A DNA stretch of 43,841 bases from Pseudomonadota bacterium. Its GTDB lineage: Bacteria > Pseudomonadota > Gammaproteobacteria > Xanthomonadales > Rhodanobacteraceae. Each line of letters starts with the position of its first letter. Position 1 is the stretch's first letter. This document shows, one piece after another, positions 1-8,221 of this stretch. The translations under genes were made by a program, and so were the position numbers. The DNA is taken from NCBI GenBank assembly GCA_021795435.1, contig JAJYPJ010000014.1, positions 1-43,841 on the forward strand. Direction: 5' to 3'. Under the pieces are notes generated by a model. That model saw nothing but the letters and a program-made list of their open reading frames with translations, had not been told where the DNA came from and ran no database searches.

Positions 1-1
1 T

Positions 2-550
2 CCTGAGCCGGCGCGCCACGCCCACGACCTGCCGGGATGCCCGGTTTCAGGGATCGGAAAGGATTGCCGCCGCGGCTATTTGCTCCCGCCGCCGCCGCCG
101 CCGCCGCCCCCGCCGCCGCCGCCGCCCCCGCCGCCTCAGCCGGCCGCGCACCAGGTGGTGATCGAACTGCGTGGCGTGAACTTCCAGTTTGACCGTCCGC
201 GGCCAGGGCAGACGAACGTCGCTGGGATCCTCAAGAAGCCGGCATCGGATTCCGTGGCTATCCTGGATCAGGCTGCGGACACGCTGAAGCGCTACCCGGA
301 TATGCAGGTGCAAATTGACGGGTACACCGATTCGGTCGGCTCACAGGCCTATAACCTGAAGCTGTCGGACCGGCGAGCAGAGTTCGTCAAGTCCTATCTG
401 CTGGCACATGGCGTGGCTGCCTCGCAGATTGTGGGTGCCAAGGGTTTCGGAGAGGACGATCCGGTCGCCAGCAACAAGACGGCCGAGGGTCGCTCGCGCA
501 ACCGTCGTGTGGAATTCAAGGTTGAAAATCCGAATCAAATGCAGCAGTAA
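2..550 (+). CDS. OmpA-family outer-membrane/peptidoglycan-binding protein (5'-partial)
   Basis: The C-terminal 110 or so residues form an OmpA-type peptidoglycan-binding domain. The signature is visible as GYTDSVGSQAYN, then LSDRRAEFVKSYL, and finally NRRVEFKV near the end; the Asp and Arg of this fold normally contact diaminopimelate. The frame is open to the left edge, so the true start and any beta-barrel or signal peptide lie outside. A TTG at 80 could be read as a start but would give a protein with no export signal, which is unlikely for this family. A run of 17 prolines (bases 86-136) links the unseen N-terminal part to the OmpA domain. Translation upstream of the prolines does not look like a recognisable domain. 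The gene ends at an intrinsic terminator, so it closes its transcription unit. The family call is secure; the N-terminal part is unknown. Confidence 0.8.
   Translation, partial: PEPARHAHDLPGCPVSGIGKDCRRGYLLPPPPPPPPPPPPPPPPPQPAAHQVVIELRGVNFQFDRPRPGQTNVAGILKKPASDSVAILDQAADTLKRYPDMQVQIDGYTDSVGSQAYNLKLSDRRAEFVKSYLLAHGVAASQIVGAKGFGEDDPVASNKTAEGRSRNRRVEFKVENPNQMQQ
86..136 (+). repeat. CCG triplet repeat encoding 17 prolines
   Basis: Seventeen consecutive proline codons, fourteen CCG with two CCC and one CCT, form a near-perfect trinucleotide microsatellite inside the OmpA-family gene. Runs of proline stall ribosomes and normally need elongation factor P. Slippage would change linker length without shifting frame. 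Confidence 0.9.
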
Positions 551-573
551 TCCGGTTCCCCACGGAAGTCTCG

Positions 574-604
574 AAAGCCCGGCGCAAGCCGGGCTTTCCT
601 TTTG
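574..604 (+). terminator. Rho-independent terminator after the OmpA-family gene
   Basis: A perfect 10-base stem (574-583 pairing with 588-597, AAAGCCCGGC/GCCGGGCTTT) closes a GCAA tetraloop and is followed by CCTTTT. It sits 24 bases after the stop codon. This is the clearest intrinsic terminator in the window. Confidence 0.92.
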
Positions 605-650
605 CATCGATGCGCCACAAAATCCGCCCGTGAGGGGATCGCGGTTCTGA

Positions 651-659
651 TGCTAGGCT
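651..659 (+). promoter_or_regulatory. Extended -10 element placing +1 at the start codon
   Basis: TGC followed by TAGGCT (hexamer 654-659) resembles an extended -10 box. The A of the ATG at 666 lies seven bases after the hexamer, so transcription could begin at the start codon. There is no Shine-Dalgarno sequence upstream of 666. No convincing -35 is visible. Confidence 0.4.
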
Positions 660-665
660 TTCCTC

Positions 666-1574
666 ATGCGCAATCCCTTTGCCACGGCGACTCCGGGTAG
701 CCCCCGGCGCGGTGATCGGCGGTTTGACTCGCCCATGGTTCGACATGGACTCGCGCGTGAGCTTTCGCGCCGCGGCGCCTGCTCACGAAGCCAGGCGGAA
801 ATCGCGGTGCGCGATGGTCGCGTGCGGGTCGATGGCTCGATCGTGCGGGACATAAGCCGGCCCTGCGACGCCCGTACGCGCCTCGAGATCGATGGTGTAA
901 CCGTGCCGTCTGCGCCTGCAAGGCTTTACCTTGCGCTCCATAAACCTCGCGGACTGGTCACGAGTACGAGGCAGGAGCGCGGCGCAGCGAGCGTATACGC
1001 ACTGCTTCAGGATGCCGGGCTGCCCTGGGTGGCGCCAGTCGGCCGGTTGGACAAGGCGAGCGAGGGGCTGTTGTTGCTTTCCAATGACAGTGCCTGGGCG
1101 GCGGGGATCACCGACCCGGAAAGGCATGTCCGGAAGATCTATCGCGTGCAGGTCCGTGGCGTCCCCGACGATTCCGTCCTGGCGCGCATGCGCGGCGGCG
1201 TGGTCGATCGTGGCGAGCACCTTGCCGTCGCATCGGTGTCGCTGCTGCAGTCCGGTGGTCGTACCGCCTGGCTGGAATGCGTGCTGGTCGAAGGCCGGAA
1301 CCGTCATTTGCGCCGGTTGCTTGCGGCGCTTGGTTTCGAGGTGCTTCGTCTCATGCGCATCGCGATAGGACCCTTGGTGCTAGGGTCGCTGGCTCGCGGT
1401 GAATGGCGTGAACTCGAGCCCGACGAAGTCCGGGCCCTGGCGATGGCTGCCGGACCTAGAGCCAGCCGAGACTCCGCAAAACCACCACGAGCATCAAGCC
1501 AAAGATCGCAATCAGCAGCAACGCGCGGACGCGTCCGATCATCCGTTGTTCCCGCGCCTGGCTTGGATCGCTAA
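666..1574 (+). CDS. RsuA/RluB/RluE-family rRNA pseudouridine synthase
   Basis: The protein of 302 residues should isomerise a specific uridine in ribosomal RNA to pseudouridine. An S4-type RNA-binding domain covers about residues 27-75, and the catalytic domain follows with the family motif GRLDKASEG at 126-134, in which Asp129 is the expected nucleophile. The RNR.LRR segment near residue 220 is also typical. Residues beyond about 260 form an Arg/Ser-rich tail that overlaps the convergent neighbour by 119 bases. ATG 735 is an alternative start, 23 codons downstream and just before the S4 domain; I kept 666 because an extended -10 lies immediately before it. Which member of the family (RsuA, RluB or RluE) cannot be told from sequence alone. 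Confidence 0.9.
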   Translation: MRNPFATATPGSPRRGDRRFDSPMVRHGLARELSRRGACSRSQAEIAVRDGRVRVDGSIVRDISRPCDARTRLEIDGVTVPSAPARLYLALHKPRGLVTSTRQERGAASVYALLQDAGLPWVAPVGRLDKASEGLLLLSNDSAWAAGITDPERHVRKIYRVQVRGVPDDSVLARMRGGVVDRGEHLAVASVSLLQSGGRTAWLECVLVEGRNRHLRRLLAALGFEVLRLMRIAIGPLVLGSLARGEWRELEPDEVRALAMAAGPRASRDSAKPPRASSQRSQSAATRGRVRSSVVPAPGLDR

Positions 1575-1842
1575 ACACTAGCTGCGACACGACGGTAGGG
1601 TCACCCGCAACGTCGATGCCCATGCTGCGCAGGAGTTCGCGCGCACGGGGCACATCAGCACCGTTTGCGACCCAGACCTTGGGCCACGCTTGCCGATCGG
1701 TTTCCCGGAAGCTTGGGCGGTTATAGCTGGACCGCATGTAGACCGGCCGATCCGTGGTGCGCGTTTCGATGCCGTGCTCGCCCAGCAGCGCAACCATGCG
1801 ATCAATGTTCTCAAGCCGCGGCGAGGTATAGATCTGGCGCAT
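1456..1842 (-). CDS. DUF2007-like protein with C-terminal membrane anchor
   Basis: A protein of 128 residues. The first 75 or so residues resemble the small ferredoxin-like DUF2007 / putative signal-transducing fold (start MRQIYTSPRLENIDRMVALL, then a second half with VWVANGADVPRARELL). A single hydrophobic helix at about 103-126 ends the protein, so the domain probably faces the cytoplasm on a membrane anchor. Similar genes in Xanthomonadales have been labelled pathogenicity-like, but no reaction is known to me. It is the last gene of the leftward operon: its ATG lies one base beyond the tesB stop. Its 3' end runs 119 bases into the convergent pseudouridine synthase gene. Confidence 0.75.
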   Translation of the reverse strand: MRQIYTSPRLENIDRMVALLGEHGIETRTTDRPVYMRSSYNRPSFRETDRQAWPKVWVANGADVPRARELLRSMGIDVAGDPTVVSQLVFSDPSQAREQRMIGRVRALLLIAIFGLMLVVVLRSLGWL

Positions 1843-1843
1843 G

Positions 1844-2713
1844 TCAGCGGGCGTGGCGAACGCGAATAAGGCCTTCCTGTGCGGTTGAGGCGACCAACTG
1901 CCCGTCCCTGGAAAAGATCATGCCACGCGCAAGTCCGCGCGCTCCCTGTGCGCTTGGGCTGTCGCAGCTGTAGAGCAGCCAGTCATCGACCCTGAATGGT
2001 CGATGGAACCAGAGCGCATGGTCGAGACTGGCCATCTGAACGTCGTGACTCAGGTAGGAAATGCCGTGCGGAAGCGTTGCAGTGCCGATGAGGTGAAAAT
2101 CCGATGCATAGGCCAGCATGGCGCGCTGCAGTAGCGCGTCGCCGGGTACATGCCCGCTGAGTCGGAACCAAATCTGCTGGAATGGCGGGCGCTTGCTGGG
2201 TCGCAGCTCGTCGCGCGGGTACACGGGCCGGAATTCGAATGGTCCGCGTCGGGTTAGCCAGCGCTGCGTCTTTTCGGGAAGTTGCGCCAGCTCTCCCGCG
2301 GAAATCGGTTGCGGAGGCTCGAGGTCATCCGGCCCCGGTACCTCGGGCATGCTCGATTGATGTTCAAAGCCAGCCTCTTCGATCTGGAACGAAATCGAGC
2401 CGTTGAGTATCGGTTGCCCATGCTGGATGGCAAGGACTCGCCGGGACGAGAAGCTGTGCCCGTCGCGCAGTCGCTCGACCATGTAGATGATCGGCGATTC
2501 GATGTCCCCCGCGCGCAGGAAATAGCCATGGAGCGAGTGCGCGACCCGTGAAGGGTCGACCGTCTGCTGTGCAGCGGATAGCGCCTGGCCGAGCACCTGG
2601 CCCCCGAAGACGTAGCGGGTACCGATATCGCGGCTCTGGCCGCGAAAGAGATTGTCTTCCAGGCGCTCGAGGCTCAATAGCTCGGCGAGTTCTTCTGCCA
2701 ATGCCTGGGTCAT
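1844..2713 (-). CDS. tesB: Acyl-CoA thioesterase II
   Basis: TesB cleaves acyl-CoA to free fatty acid and CoA in the cytoplasm. The 289-residue product matches the usual length (E. coli about 286) and shows two hot-dog halves: the N-terminal one with FGGQVLGQAL and HSLHGYFLRAGD, and the C-terminal one with YASDFHLIGTA, SLDHALWFHRPFR and the closing ASTAQEGLIR. The Asp of YASDF and the Gln of TAQEG correspond to the known catalytic Asp and Gln of the family, with the GTA Thr between them. I chose the ATG at 2713 (MTQALAEELAELL), which fits the family's start; the frame extends upstream to 2782 but that part looks non-coding. It follows the HIT gene with 52 bases between them and precedes the DUF2007 gene. 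Confidence 0.93.
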   Translation of the reverse strand: MTQALAEELAELLSLERLEDNLFRGQSRDIGTRYVFGGQVLGQALSAAQQTVDPSRVAHSLHGYFLRAGDIESPIIYMVERLRDGHSFSSRRVLAIQHGQPILNGSISFQIEEAGFEHQSSMPEVPGPDDLEPPQPISAGELAQLPEKTQRWLTRRGPFEFRPVYPRDELRPSKRPPFQQIWFRLSGHVPGDALLQRAMLAYASDFHLIGTATLPHGISYLSHDVQMASLDHALWFHRPFRVDDWLLYSCDSPSAQGARGLARGMIFSRDGQLVASTAQEGLIRVRHAR

Positions 2714-2765
2714 TGTTCTGCCGGGTGATGGCGGGCCGTCGAGTATAGCGTCGCCGCCATGGCCA

Positions 2766-3191
2766 CTACGCTTCCGAACCATTCGTTAGATGCGCACGCA
2801 ATGCCAAGCAGAGCCTCTGCGCCGAATCGCCAGGATACGATTCCGCCGTTCCAGCCCCCCAGACCGGTCCGGGCCAAGCGTAGTCTCCGGGGTTGCGAGC
2901 CACGACATGGATATGCAACTGACGAACGTTGTTGCCGAGCATCGCGATGTTCAGCTTGTGACAGGCCACCACCGCGCCAAGCGCGGTGGTGGCCTGTTCG
3001 AGTTCGCAGAGCAATTGTGGACGATCCTGCGGATCGAGGTCGAAGAGCTCCACCAACCCCGTGCGCCTCGGTACAAGCACGAGCCAGGGAAAACGCGAAT
3101 CGTTCATCAGTCTCACCTCGCAGAGCTGGAGTGAGACGACCGGCACGGTGTCGGCCTCCAGTCGAGGATCGATGAGAAAGCGCTCGGCCAT
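2766..3191 (-). CDS. HIT-family (histidine triad) nucleotide-binding protein
   Basis: A protein of 141 residues with the HIT signature near its end: NNVRQLHIHVVARN at about 87-100, followed by WPGPVWG. Against the canonical H-x-H-x-H triad the first position is Gln91, while the middle (catalytic) His93 and the third His95 are present. This Gln form is common in a proteobacterial branch of the family. HIT proteins hydrolyse or transfer nucleotides; the substrate here is unknown. The start is taken at MAERFLID (3191), where homology-like sequence begins; longer versions overlap the upstream hydrolase gene. It lies 17 bases after the dienelactone hydrolase gene, so they are probably cotranscribed. 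Confidence 0.88.
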   Translation of the reverse strand: MAERFLIDPRLEADTVPVVSLQLCEVRLMNDSRFPWLVLVPRRTGLVELFDLDPQDRPQLLCELEQATTALGAVVACHKLNIAMLGNNVRQLHIHVVARNPGDYAWPGPVWGAGTAESYPGDSAQRLCLALRAHLTNGSEA

Positions 3192-3208
3192 GTCGGCTTG
3201 CGTCCAGT

Positions 3209-3877
3209 TCAGGCGCCAGCGAGCTGTCTGGCGAAGAAGTCGAGGGTCCGCTCCCGAGCCAGGGTCGCTGCCGCGGGGTCGTAGCTTGCGCGTGCATCGC
3301 AATTGAACCCATGGTCAGCGTCGTATACGTAAAACTCGGCATCCGGGTTTGCTGCGCGAACCTTCTCGCGATCCTCAACCCCAATGTGGGCGTCGCGCAG
3401 CCCATAGTGGAAAATCAGCGGGGCCTTGGCGCGCGTGCCGACCAGGGTTGCGTTGCGGCCGCCGTAGTAGCTCGCCGCCGGCAGGCCCAGTTTGATGGCG
3501 GCGAGGTAGGCAATGCTTCCGCCCCAGCAGAATCCGACGACCCCAATCTTGCCGGCGCTCGAGATGGCCTCGGCGGCGCTGGCCACGTCGGCGAGCGCCT
3601 TGTCCATGCCCAATTCACCGATCAAGGCGATGCCCTTCTTCATGCCAGCCTCGTCATAGGCCAGTTCGACGCCGGCTTCCAGGTGGTCGAACACGGCCGG
3701 CGCAATGGCCGTGTATCCCGCCTCGGCATACCCGTCGGTGACGCGACGGATGTGGGCATTGACCCCGAAGATCTCCTGGACGACGACGATCCCGCCCTTG
3801 GGCTTGCCTGCAGGTTTGGCCAGATACGCACCGATGCATTGCGTGCCGGCAGTTCCGATCGTGATGAATTCACCCAT
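3209..3877 (-). CDS. Dienelactone hydrolase family protein
   Basis: An alpha/beta hydrolase of 222 residues, the usual length for the family. The catalytic triad is visible: Cys117 in GFCWGG, Asp162 in GLRDAHI and His189 in DADHGFNCD. Glu35 in VVQEIFGVN matches the conserved residue that holds the Cys in its resting state. The archetype hydrolyses dienelactone in chlorocatechol breakdown, but most homologues, including those outside catabolic clusters, have unknown ester or lactone substrates. No aromatic-degradation gene is nearby, so a general hydrolase role is more likely. It is the first gene of the leftward operon and diverges from rimO across 122 bases. Confidence 0.9.
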   Translation of the reverse strand: MGEFITIGTAGTQCIGAYLAKPAGKPKGGIVVVQEIFGVNAHIRRVTDGYAEAGYTAIAPAVFDHLEAGVELAYDEAGMKKGIALIGELGMDKALADVASAAEAISSAGKIGVVGFCWGGSIAYLAAIKLGLPAASYYGGRNATLVGTRAKAPLIFHYGLRDAHIGVEDREKVRAANPDAEFYVYDADHGFNCDARASYDPAAATLARERTLDFFARQLAGA

Positions 3878-3969
3878 GTGCGGCCTCCAGTTGGTCGGGA
3901 ACTGGCAAGCGTAGGGCGGACACCGCGGCTGTCAACGGCGGAGACACTGTGCTCGTCGCCAGCCGCCCC

Positions 3970-3975
3970 TACAAT
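3970..3975 (+). promoter_or_regulatory. Candidate -10 box of rimO
   Basis: TACAAT, five of six bases matching the consensus, lies 24 bases before the chosen rimO ATG. The same hexamer stands upstream of yebC and the heptose kinase gene. No good -35 is visible. Confidence 0.45.
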
Positions 3976-3999
3976 TGCGCTTTCGAAGGTTGCCACGCC

Positions 4000-5316
4000 A
4001 TGTCCAAAGTCGCGCCCACCGTCGGTTTCGTCAGCCTCGGCTGCCCCAAGGCGCTCGTCGATTCCGAACGCATCCTTACCCAACTGAAAGTCGAGGGCTA
4101 CTGCATCGCACCCACGTACCAGAAAGCCGATGCGGTGGTCGTCAACACCTGCGGGTTCATCGAATCGGCGGTCCAGGAGTCACTCGACGCGATCGGCGAG
4201 GCGCTGCACGAGAACGGCAAGGTCATTGTCACGGGTTGCCTTGGCAAGCGCGCTGACCTGATTCGCGAGGCCTATCCAGAAGTGCTGTCGATCAGCGGTC
4301 CCCAAGACTATGCCGGCGTCATGGATGCCGTGCACGCGGTGCTGCCCCCGAAGCATGATCCGCTCATGGATCTAGTGCCGGCGGCGGGCGTCAAACTGAC
4401 GCCAAAGCACTATGCGTATCTGAAGATCGCGGAGGGCTGCAACCACCGCTGCAGCTTTTGCATCATCCCTTCCATGCGTGGCCAGCTGGCCAGCCGGCCG
4501 GTTGACGAGGTACTGCGTGAAGCCGAGAAGCTGGTCGCGGGCGGCGTTCGCGAGTTGTTGGTCATCAGCCAGGATACCAGTGCCTATGGCTCCGACCTCC
4601 GATATGCCTCGCGGCAATGGCGCGGACAAAGCTGGCAGACGCGAATGACGGGGCTATGCGAGGGACTCGCCGACCTGAACGTCTGGGTGCGACTCCACTA
4701 TGTGTACCCGTATCCGCACGTCGACGAGCTCATGCCCCTGATGGCGGCTGGCAAGTTGCTGCCTTACCTCGACATACCCTTCCAGCATGCCAGCCCGAGA
4801 ATCCTCAAGCTCATGAAACGGCCGGGCAATATCGACAGGACCTTGGAGCGCATCCAGGCATGGCGCCGGGCCGTTCCCGAGCTGACGCTGCGCAGCACGT
4901 TCATCGTCGGTTTTCCCGGCGAAACCGAAGCTGAGTTCGAGATGCTCCTGGATTTCCTGCGCGCAGCCCAGCTTGATCGGGTCGGCGCGTTTGCCTATTC
5001 GGCTGTAGCTGGCGCGGCCGCCAACGATCTCCCTGATCCCGTCCCGGACGAGGCGAAACTAGACCGCCTCGAGCGGTTCATGGAAGTCCAGGCGGAGATC
5101 AGCGCTACGCGGCTCAAGCGCAGGCTCGGACAACAGCTACGGATACTCGTGGACGAAATCAAGGATGGTATCGCCCATGGCCGTTCCAGCGCCGATGCGC
5201 CGGAAATCGATGGTCTCGTGCGGTTTCCAGCGGAAAGCGGCATTCGTCCCGGGCAATTCGTGGAGATTTTGGTCGAGGATGCAGACACCCATGATCTTTG
5301 GGGTCGAAGGGTTTGA
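4000..5316 (+). CDS. rimO: Ribosomal protein S12 methylthiotransferase RimO
   Basis: RimO is a radical-SAM enzyme that adds a methylthio group to the conserved Asp of ribosomal protein S12. The N-terminal UPF0004 domain supplies three cysteines for one iron-sulfur cluster (Cys15 in SLGCPK, Cys51 in NTCGF, Cys80 in VTGCLG). The radical-SAM cluster cysteines are 147, 151 and 154 in [15 protein letters not shown]-type RNA- or protein-binding domain forms the last 70 residues. The length of 438 matches the family. The ATG at 4000 ([10 protein letters not shown]) is preferred over one 51 bases upstream because the family begins here and a TACAAT box lies just before it. It is followed by a 295-base gap, so it may be monocistronic. 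Confidence 0.95.
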   Translation: MSKVAPTVGFVSLGCPKALVDSERILTQLKVEGYCIAPTYQKADAVVVNTCGFIESAVQESLDAIGEALHENGKVIVTGCLGKRADLIREAYPEVLSISGPQDYAGVMDAVHAVLPPKHDPLMDLVPAAGVKLTPKHYAYLKIAEGCNHRCSFCIIPSMRGQLASRPVDEVLREAEKLVAGGVRELLVISQDTSAYGSDLRYASRQWRGQSWQTRMTGLCEGLADLNVWVRLHYVYPYPHVDELMPLMAAGKLLPYLDIPFQHASPRILKLMKRPGNIDRTLERIQAWRRAVPELTLRSTFIVGFPGETEAEFEMLLDFLRAAQLDRVGAFAYSAVAGAAANDLPDPVPDEAKLDRLERFMEVQAEISATRLKRRLGQQLRILVDEIKDGIAHGRSSADAPEIDGLVRFPAESGIRPGQFVEILVEDADTHDLWGRRV

Positions 5317-5611
5317 TGCTCCACGGTCACGTGGGGGCGGCGGCAAGGGCCATACGGGCATCGCCAATCCGAGCGGCGTGTACCACCCCTTCGTTGCGAT
5401 GCGGGTCCAAAGGCGGCTTGCCGCGGGTCCGGTGCCACGGTGATTAGGCTGCCCTGCGCCGCGCGAGGTGGATTGCGGATGAAAGTCGCAAGTGGCGCGT
5501 TTCGCCATGTCGCGTCCATCAGGCGGTGCGAACCATCGTCCGGGCAACCATGGCGCTTGCCAAGCGGGGATCCGGGAGCGATTGCCAAGCGAGCCGGCAG
5601 CAGCAACACTG
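5317..5611. other. Leader region upstream of lysAC, no gene seen
   Basis: These 295 bases between rimO and lysAC hold no convincing gene. The sequence is rich in short hairpins and carries GCGGGTCC twice (5401-5408 and 5423-5430), exactly 22 bases apart. I looked for a lysine riboswitch and for a lysine-rich leader peptide and recognised neither. Confidence 0.5.
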
Positions 5612-8221
5612 ATGGGCCAACCCGCCTTGTGCTCCATCGTGTCCACCGACTCGCCATTGCCTGCCACCGCGCCCTGGATCGTCCTGAAGTTTGGAGGCAC
5701 CAGCGTTTCCACGGCAGCGCGGTGGGCCACGATCCGCGCGCTTGCGCATGGGCGTCGGGCCGAGGGGGCGCGCGTCCTCGTGGTGGTCTCGGCGTTGTCC
5801 GGGATCACCGACCTGCTCAAGGCTGCCAGTCAGGAGGACGACGTCGGTGCGCGGCTGGTCATCGCCGAGCAGATCGAGGCCCGTCACGTTGAACTGGCGC
5901 ATTGCCTCGAGTTGCCGCAGTCGGCGCAATGGCGAACCCACATGGATGCACTCCGCCATATCGTGCAGATGGAGACAGCACCGGCGGACCTGATCCCGTG
6001 GCAGGCGAGCGTGATGGCCCACGGCGAGCTGCTTTCGAGCGCCATGGGCGCGGACTGGCTGCATGCCGCCTGGCTGGATGCGAGATCGGTTCTGCGTGCG
6101 TCCGACCAGCCGAACCAGAGCGAGCGGATGCAGCGGTTCTCAGCGTTGCTCGAGACACAGCCTGATCCGCGCGCTGCCGTGGAGCTTGCGGGCCTCGGCG
6201 AGATCCTGATCACGCAAGGGTTCATCGCGCGCGATGTGCATGGCGGCACCGTGCTGCTGGGTCGCGGTGGATCCGATACGTCCGCAGCCCACTTCGGCGC
6301 GCTACTTCGCGCGGCGAGGGTGGAAATCTGGACCGACGTCGCCGGCATGTTCAGCGCCAATCCGCGTCTGGTGCCGGACGCCCGCCTGCTGCGCCGGCTT
6401 GACTATGAAGAGGCCCAGGAAATTGCAACGACCGGCGCCAAGGTTCTCCATGCTCGCTGTTTGGCGCCATTGCGCGGGCCACGCGTTCCGTTGTGGATCA
6501 AGGATACGGAGCGCCCGCAATTGGCGGGTACCGAAATAGGCGCCGAGGCGGTCGAAGCGAGTCCGAGCATCAAGGCATTGAGCATGCGCAAAGGGATAAC
6601 GCTCGTGTCGATGGAATCGATCGGCATGTGGCAGCAGGTGGGATTTTTGGCGGACGTCTTCGCCCAGTTCAAACGCCATGGTCTTTCCGTGGATCTCATT
6701 GGATCGGCCGAGACCAACGTCACCGTCTCCCTGGATTCGAGCGAAAACCTCCTCGATTCCGACGCATTGGCGACCCTCGCCGCGGATCTTGCGCAGGTAT
6801 GCAGGGTCAAGGTCATCGCCCCCTGTGCCGCAATCACACTGGTCGGACGGGGGATGCGCGGCATGCTCCATCGGCTGCAGGCGCTGCTGGCGGAGTTGGG
6901 TGGACAGCGCGTTCACCTCATTTCGCAGTCGTCCAACAATCTCAATCTGACTTTCGTCACCGATGAGTCGGCTGCAGATGCACTGCTGGGGCGCATGCAT
7001 GACCTGTTGCTTCAGTCTGGCGCGCTGCGAGCCGATGACGGTTCGATCTTCGGGCCAAGCTGGCGGGCGCTCTATGCGGCCCCGATGGCGGATACGGGAT
7101 CACCCTGGTGGCGTGCGCAACGGGTATCGCTGTTGCGATCCGCCGAACAGGGCACGCCAAAGTACGTCTACCACTTGCCGACCATTCGCGAACGTGCCAG
7201 CGCATTGCGCGGAATGAGCGCGGTGGATCGCTGGTACTACGCACTCAAGGCGAACTCGCATTCGGCGGTATTGCGCGAGTTGGCGAGGGCCGGTTTCGGA
7301 CTGGAGTGCGTCTCGCCGGGCGAGTTGGCGGAGGCGAGTGCGGTTGCGCCAGAGACACCGAGACTGTTCACGCCGAACTTCGCGCCCCGCGACGATTACG
7401 CCGCTGCCTTCGACGCCGGTGCACTCGTCTGCGTGGACTCGCTTTTTCCTCTGCAAAAGTGGGGTGATCTGCTCGCGGGCCGCGAGATTGGGCTGCGAGT
7501 GGATCTGGGCGTGGGCGTGGGCCATCACGAAAAAGTCCGTACGGGCGGATCCGGCAGCAAGTTCGGACTGCCGTTGGCTGACCTGCCGGCATTTCTCGCC
7601 GGAGCACGACGGATCGGGGCGCGCATCACCCTGTTGCACGCGCATCTGGGATCAGGGGTCCTTGACGCAGCGCATTGGGCAGGCGTTTACGTCCAACTCG
7701 CCAGCTTGGCCGAGCACGTCGGCACGTTGCGCGCGCTGGATGTGGGCGGCGGGCTTGGCTTGCCGCAGCGCGAGGGCGAGTGGCCCTTGGACCTGGCCGC
7801 GCTCGACGCGGCCCTGTGGGATGTCAAGCGAGCCTATCCGCAGTTCGAGCTCTGGATGGAGCCTGGACGCTATCTGGTGGCCGAGGCCGGCGTGTTGCTG
7901 GCTCGTGTGACCCAGGTCAAGGACAAGGATGCATACCACTACCTGGGAATCGATGCGGGAATGCACAGCTTGTTGCGACCCGCCCTCTACGGCGCCCATC
8001 ATCGGATGGTCAATCTCAGCCGCATCGATGCCGCTGCCGACTCGCTTTATCAGGTGGTGGGTCCGATATGCGAAAGCGGCGACGTTTTGGGCACGGATCG
8101 CCGCATGCCTGCGGGTGAGGAGGGCGACGTGATCCTGATCGAACATGCAGGCGCCTATGGCGCGGTCATGGCGTCCGAGTACAACCGGCGCGGGCTGCCG
8201 GCGCAGGAAATCCTGGAATGA
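5612..8221 (+). CDS. lysAC: Bifunctional aspartate kinase / diaminopimelate decarboxylase
   Basis: One polypeptide of 869 residues joins the first and last enzymes of lysine synthesis. The N-terminal aspartokinase phosphorylates aspartate: KFGGTS is at 26-31, the LLGRGGSDTSA motif near 210, and regulatory ACT domains cover about 320-470 (SMESIGMW and ISQSSNNLNLTF segments). The C-terminal part is a PLP-dependent diaminopimelate decarboxylase: YYALKAN with the PLP lysine at about 546, the glycine-rich VGGGLG, EPGRYLVAEAG and CESGDVLG. This fusion and its length are characteristic of Xanthomonadales. The start at 5612 gives the family's length; no clear ribosome-binding site precedes it, and GTG 5639 is an alternative. 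The stop overlaps the murL start (ATGA), so the two are translationally coupled. Confidence 0.95.
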   Translation: MGQPALCSIVSTDSPLPATAPWIVLKFGGTSVSTAARWATIRALAHGRRAEGARVLVVVSALSGITDLLKAASQEDDVGARLVIAEQIEARHVELAHCLELPQSAQWRTHMDALRHIVQMETAPADLIPWQASVMAHGELLSSAMGADWLHAAWLDARSVLRASDQPNQSERMQRFSALLETQPDPRAAVELAGLGEILITQGFIARDVHGGTVLLGRGGSDTSAAHFGALLRAARVEIWTDVAGMFSANPRLVPDARLLRRLDYEEAQEIATTGAKVLHARCLAPLRGPRVPLWIKDTERPQLAGTEIGAEAVEASPSIKALSMRKGITLVSMESIGMWQQVGFLADVFAQFKRHGLSVDLIGSAETNVTVSLDSSENLLDSDALATLAADLAQVCRVKVIAPCAAITLVGRGMRGMLHRLQALLAELGGQRVHLISQSSNNLNLTFVTDESAADALLGRMHDLLLQSGALRADDGSIFGPSWRALYAAPMADTGSPWWRAQRVSLLRSAEQGTPKYVYHLPTIRERASALRGMSAVDRWYYALKANSHSAVLRELARAGFGLECVSPGELAEASAVAPETPRLFTPNFAPRDDYAAAFDAGALVCVDSLFPLQKWGDLLAGREIGLRVDLGVGVGHHEKVRTGGSGSKFGLPLADLPAFLAGARRIGARITLLHAHLGSGVLDAAHWAGVYVQLASLAEHVGTLRALDVGGGLGLPQREGEWPLDLAALDAALWDVKRAYPQFELWMEPGRYLVAEAGVLLARVTQVKDKDAYHYLGIDAGMHSLLRPALYGAHHRMVNLSRIDAAADSLYQVVGPICESGDVLGTDRRMPAGEEGDVILIEHAGAYGAVMASEYNRRGLPAQEILE

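Noticed and set aside
2710-3405. Minus-strand frame of 231 codons across the HIT and hydrolase genes
   Set aside because: It conflicts with two genes that keep their catalytic residues, and its product shows no family features.
5317-5611. Lysine riboswitch before lysAC
   Set aside because: I could not find the conserved core pattern or a clear five-helix arrangement; only unassigned hairpins are visible.
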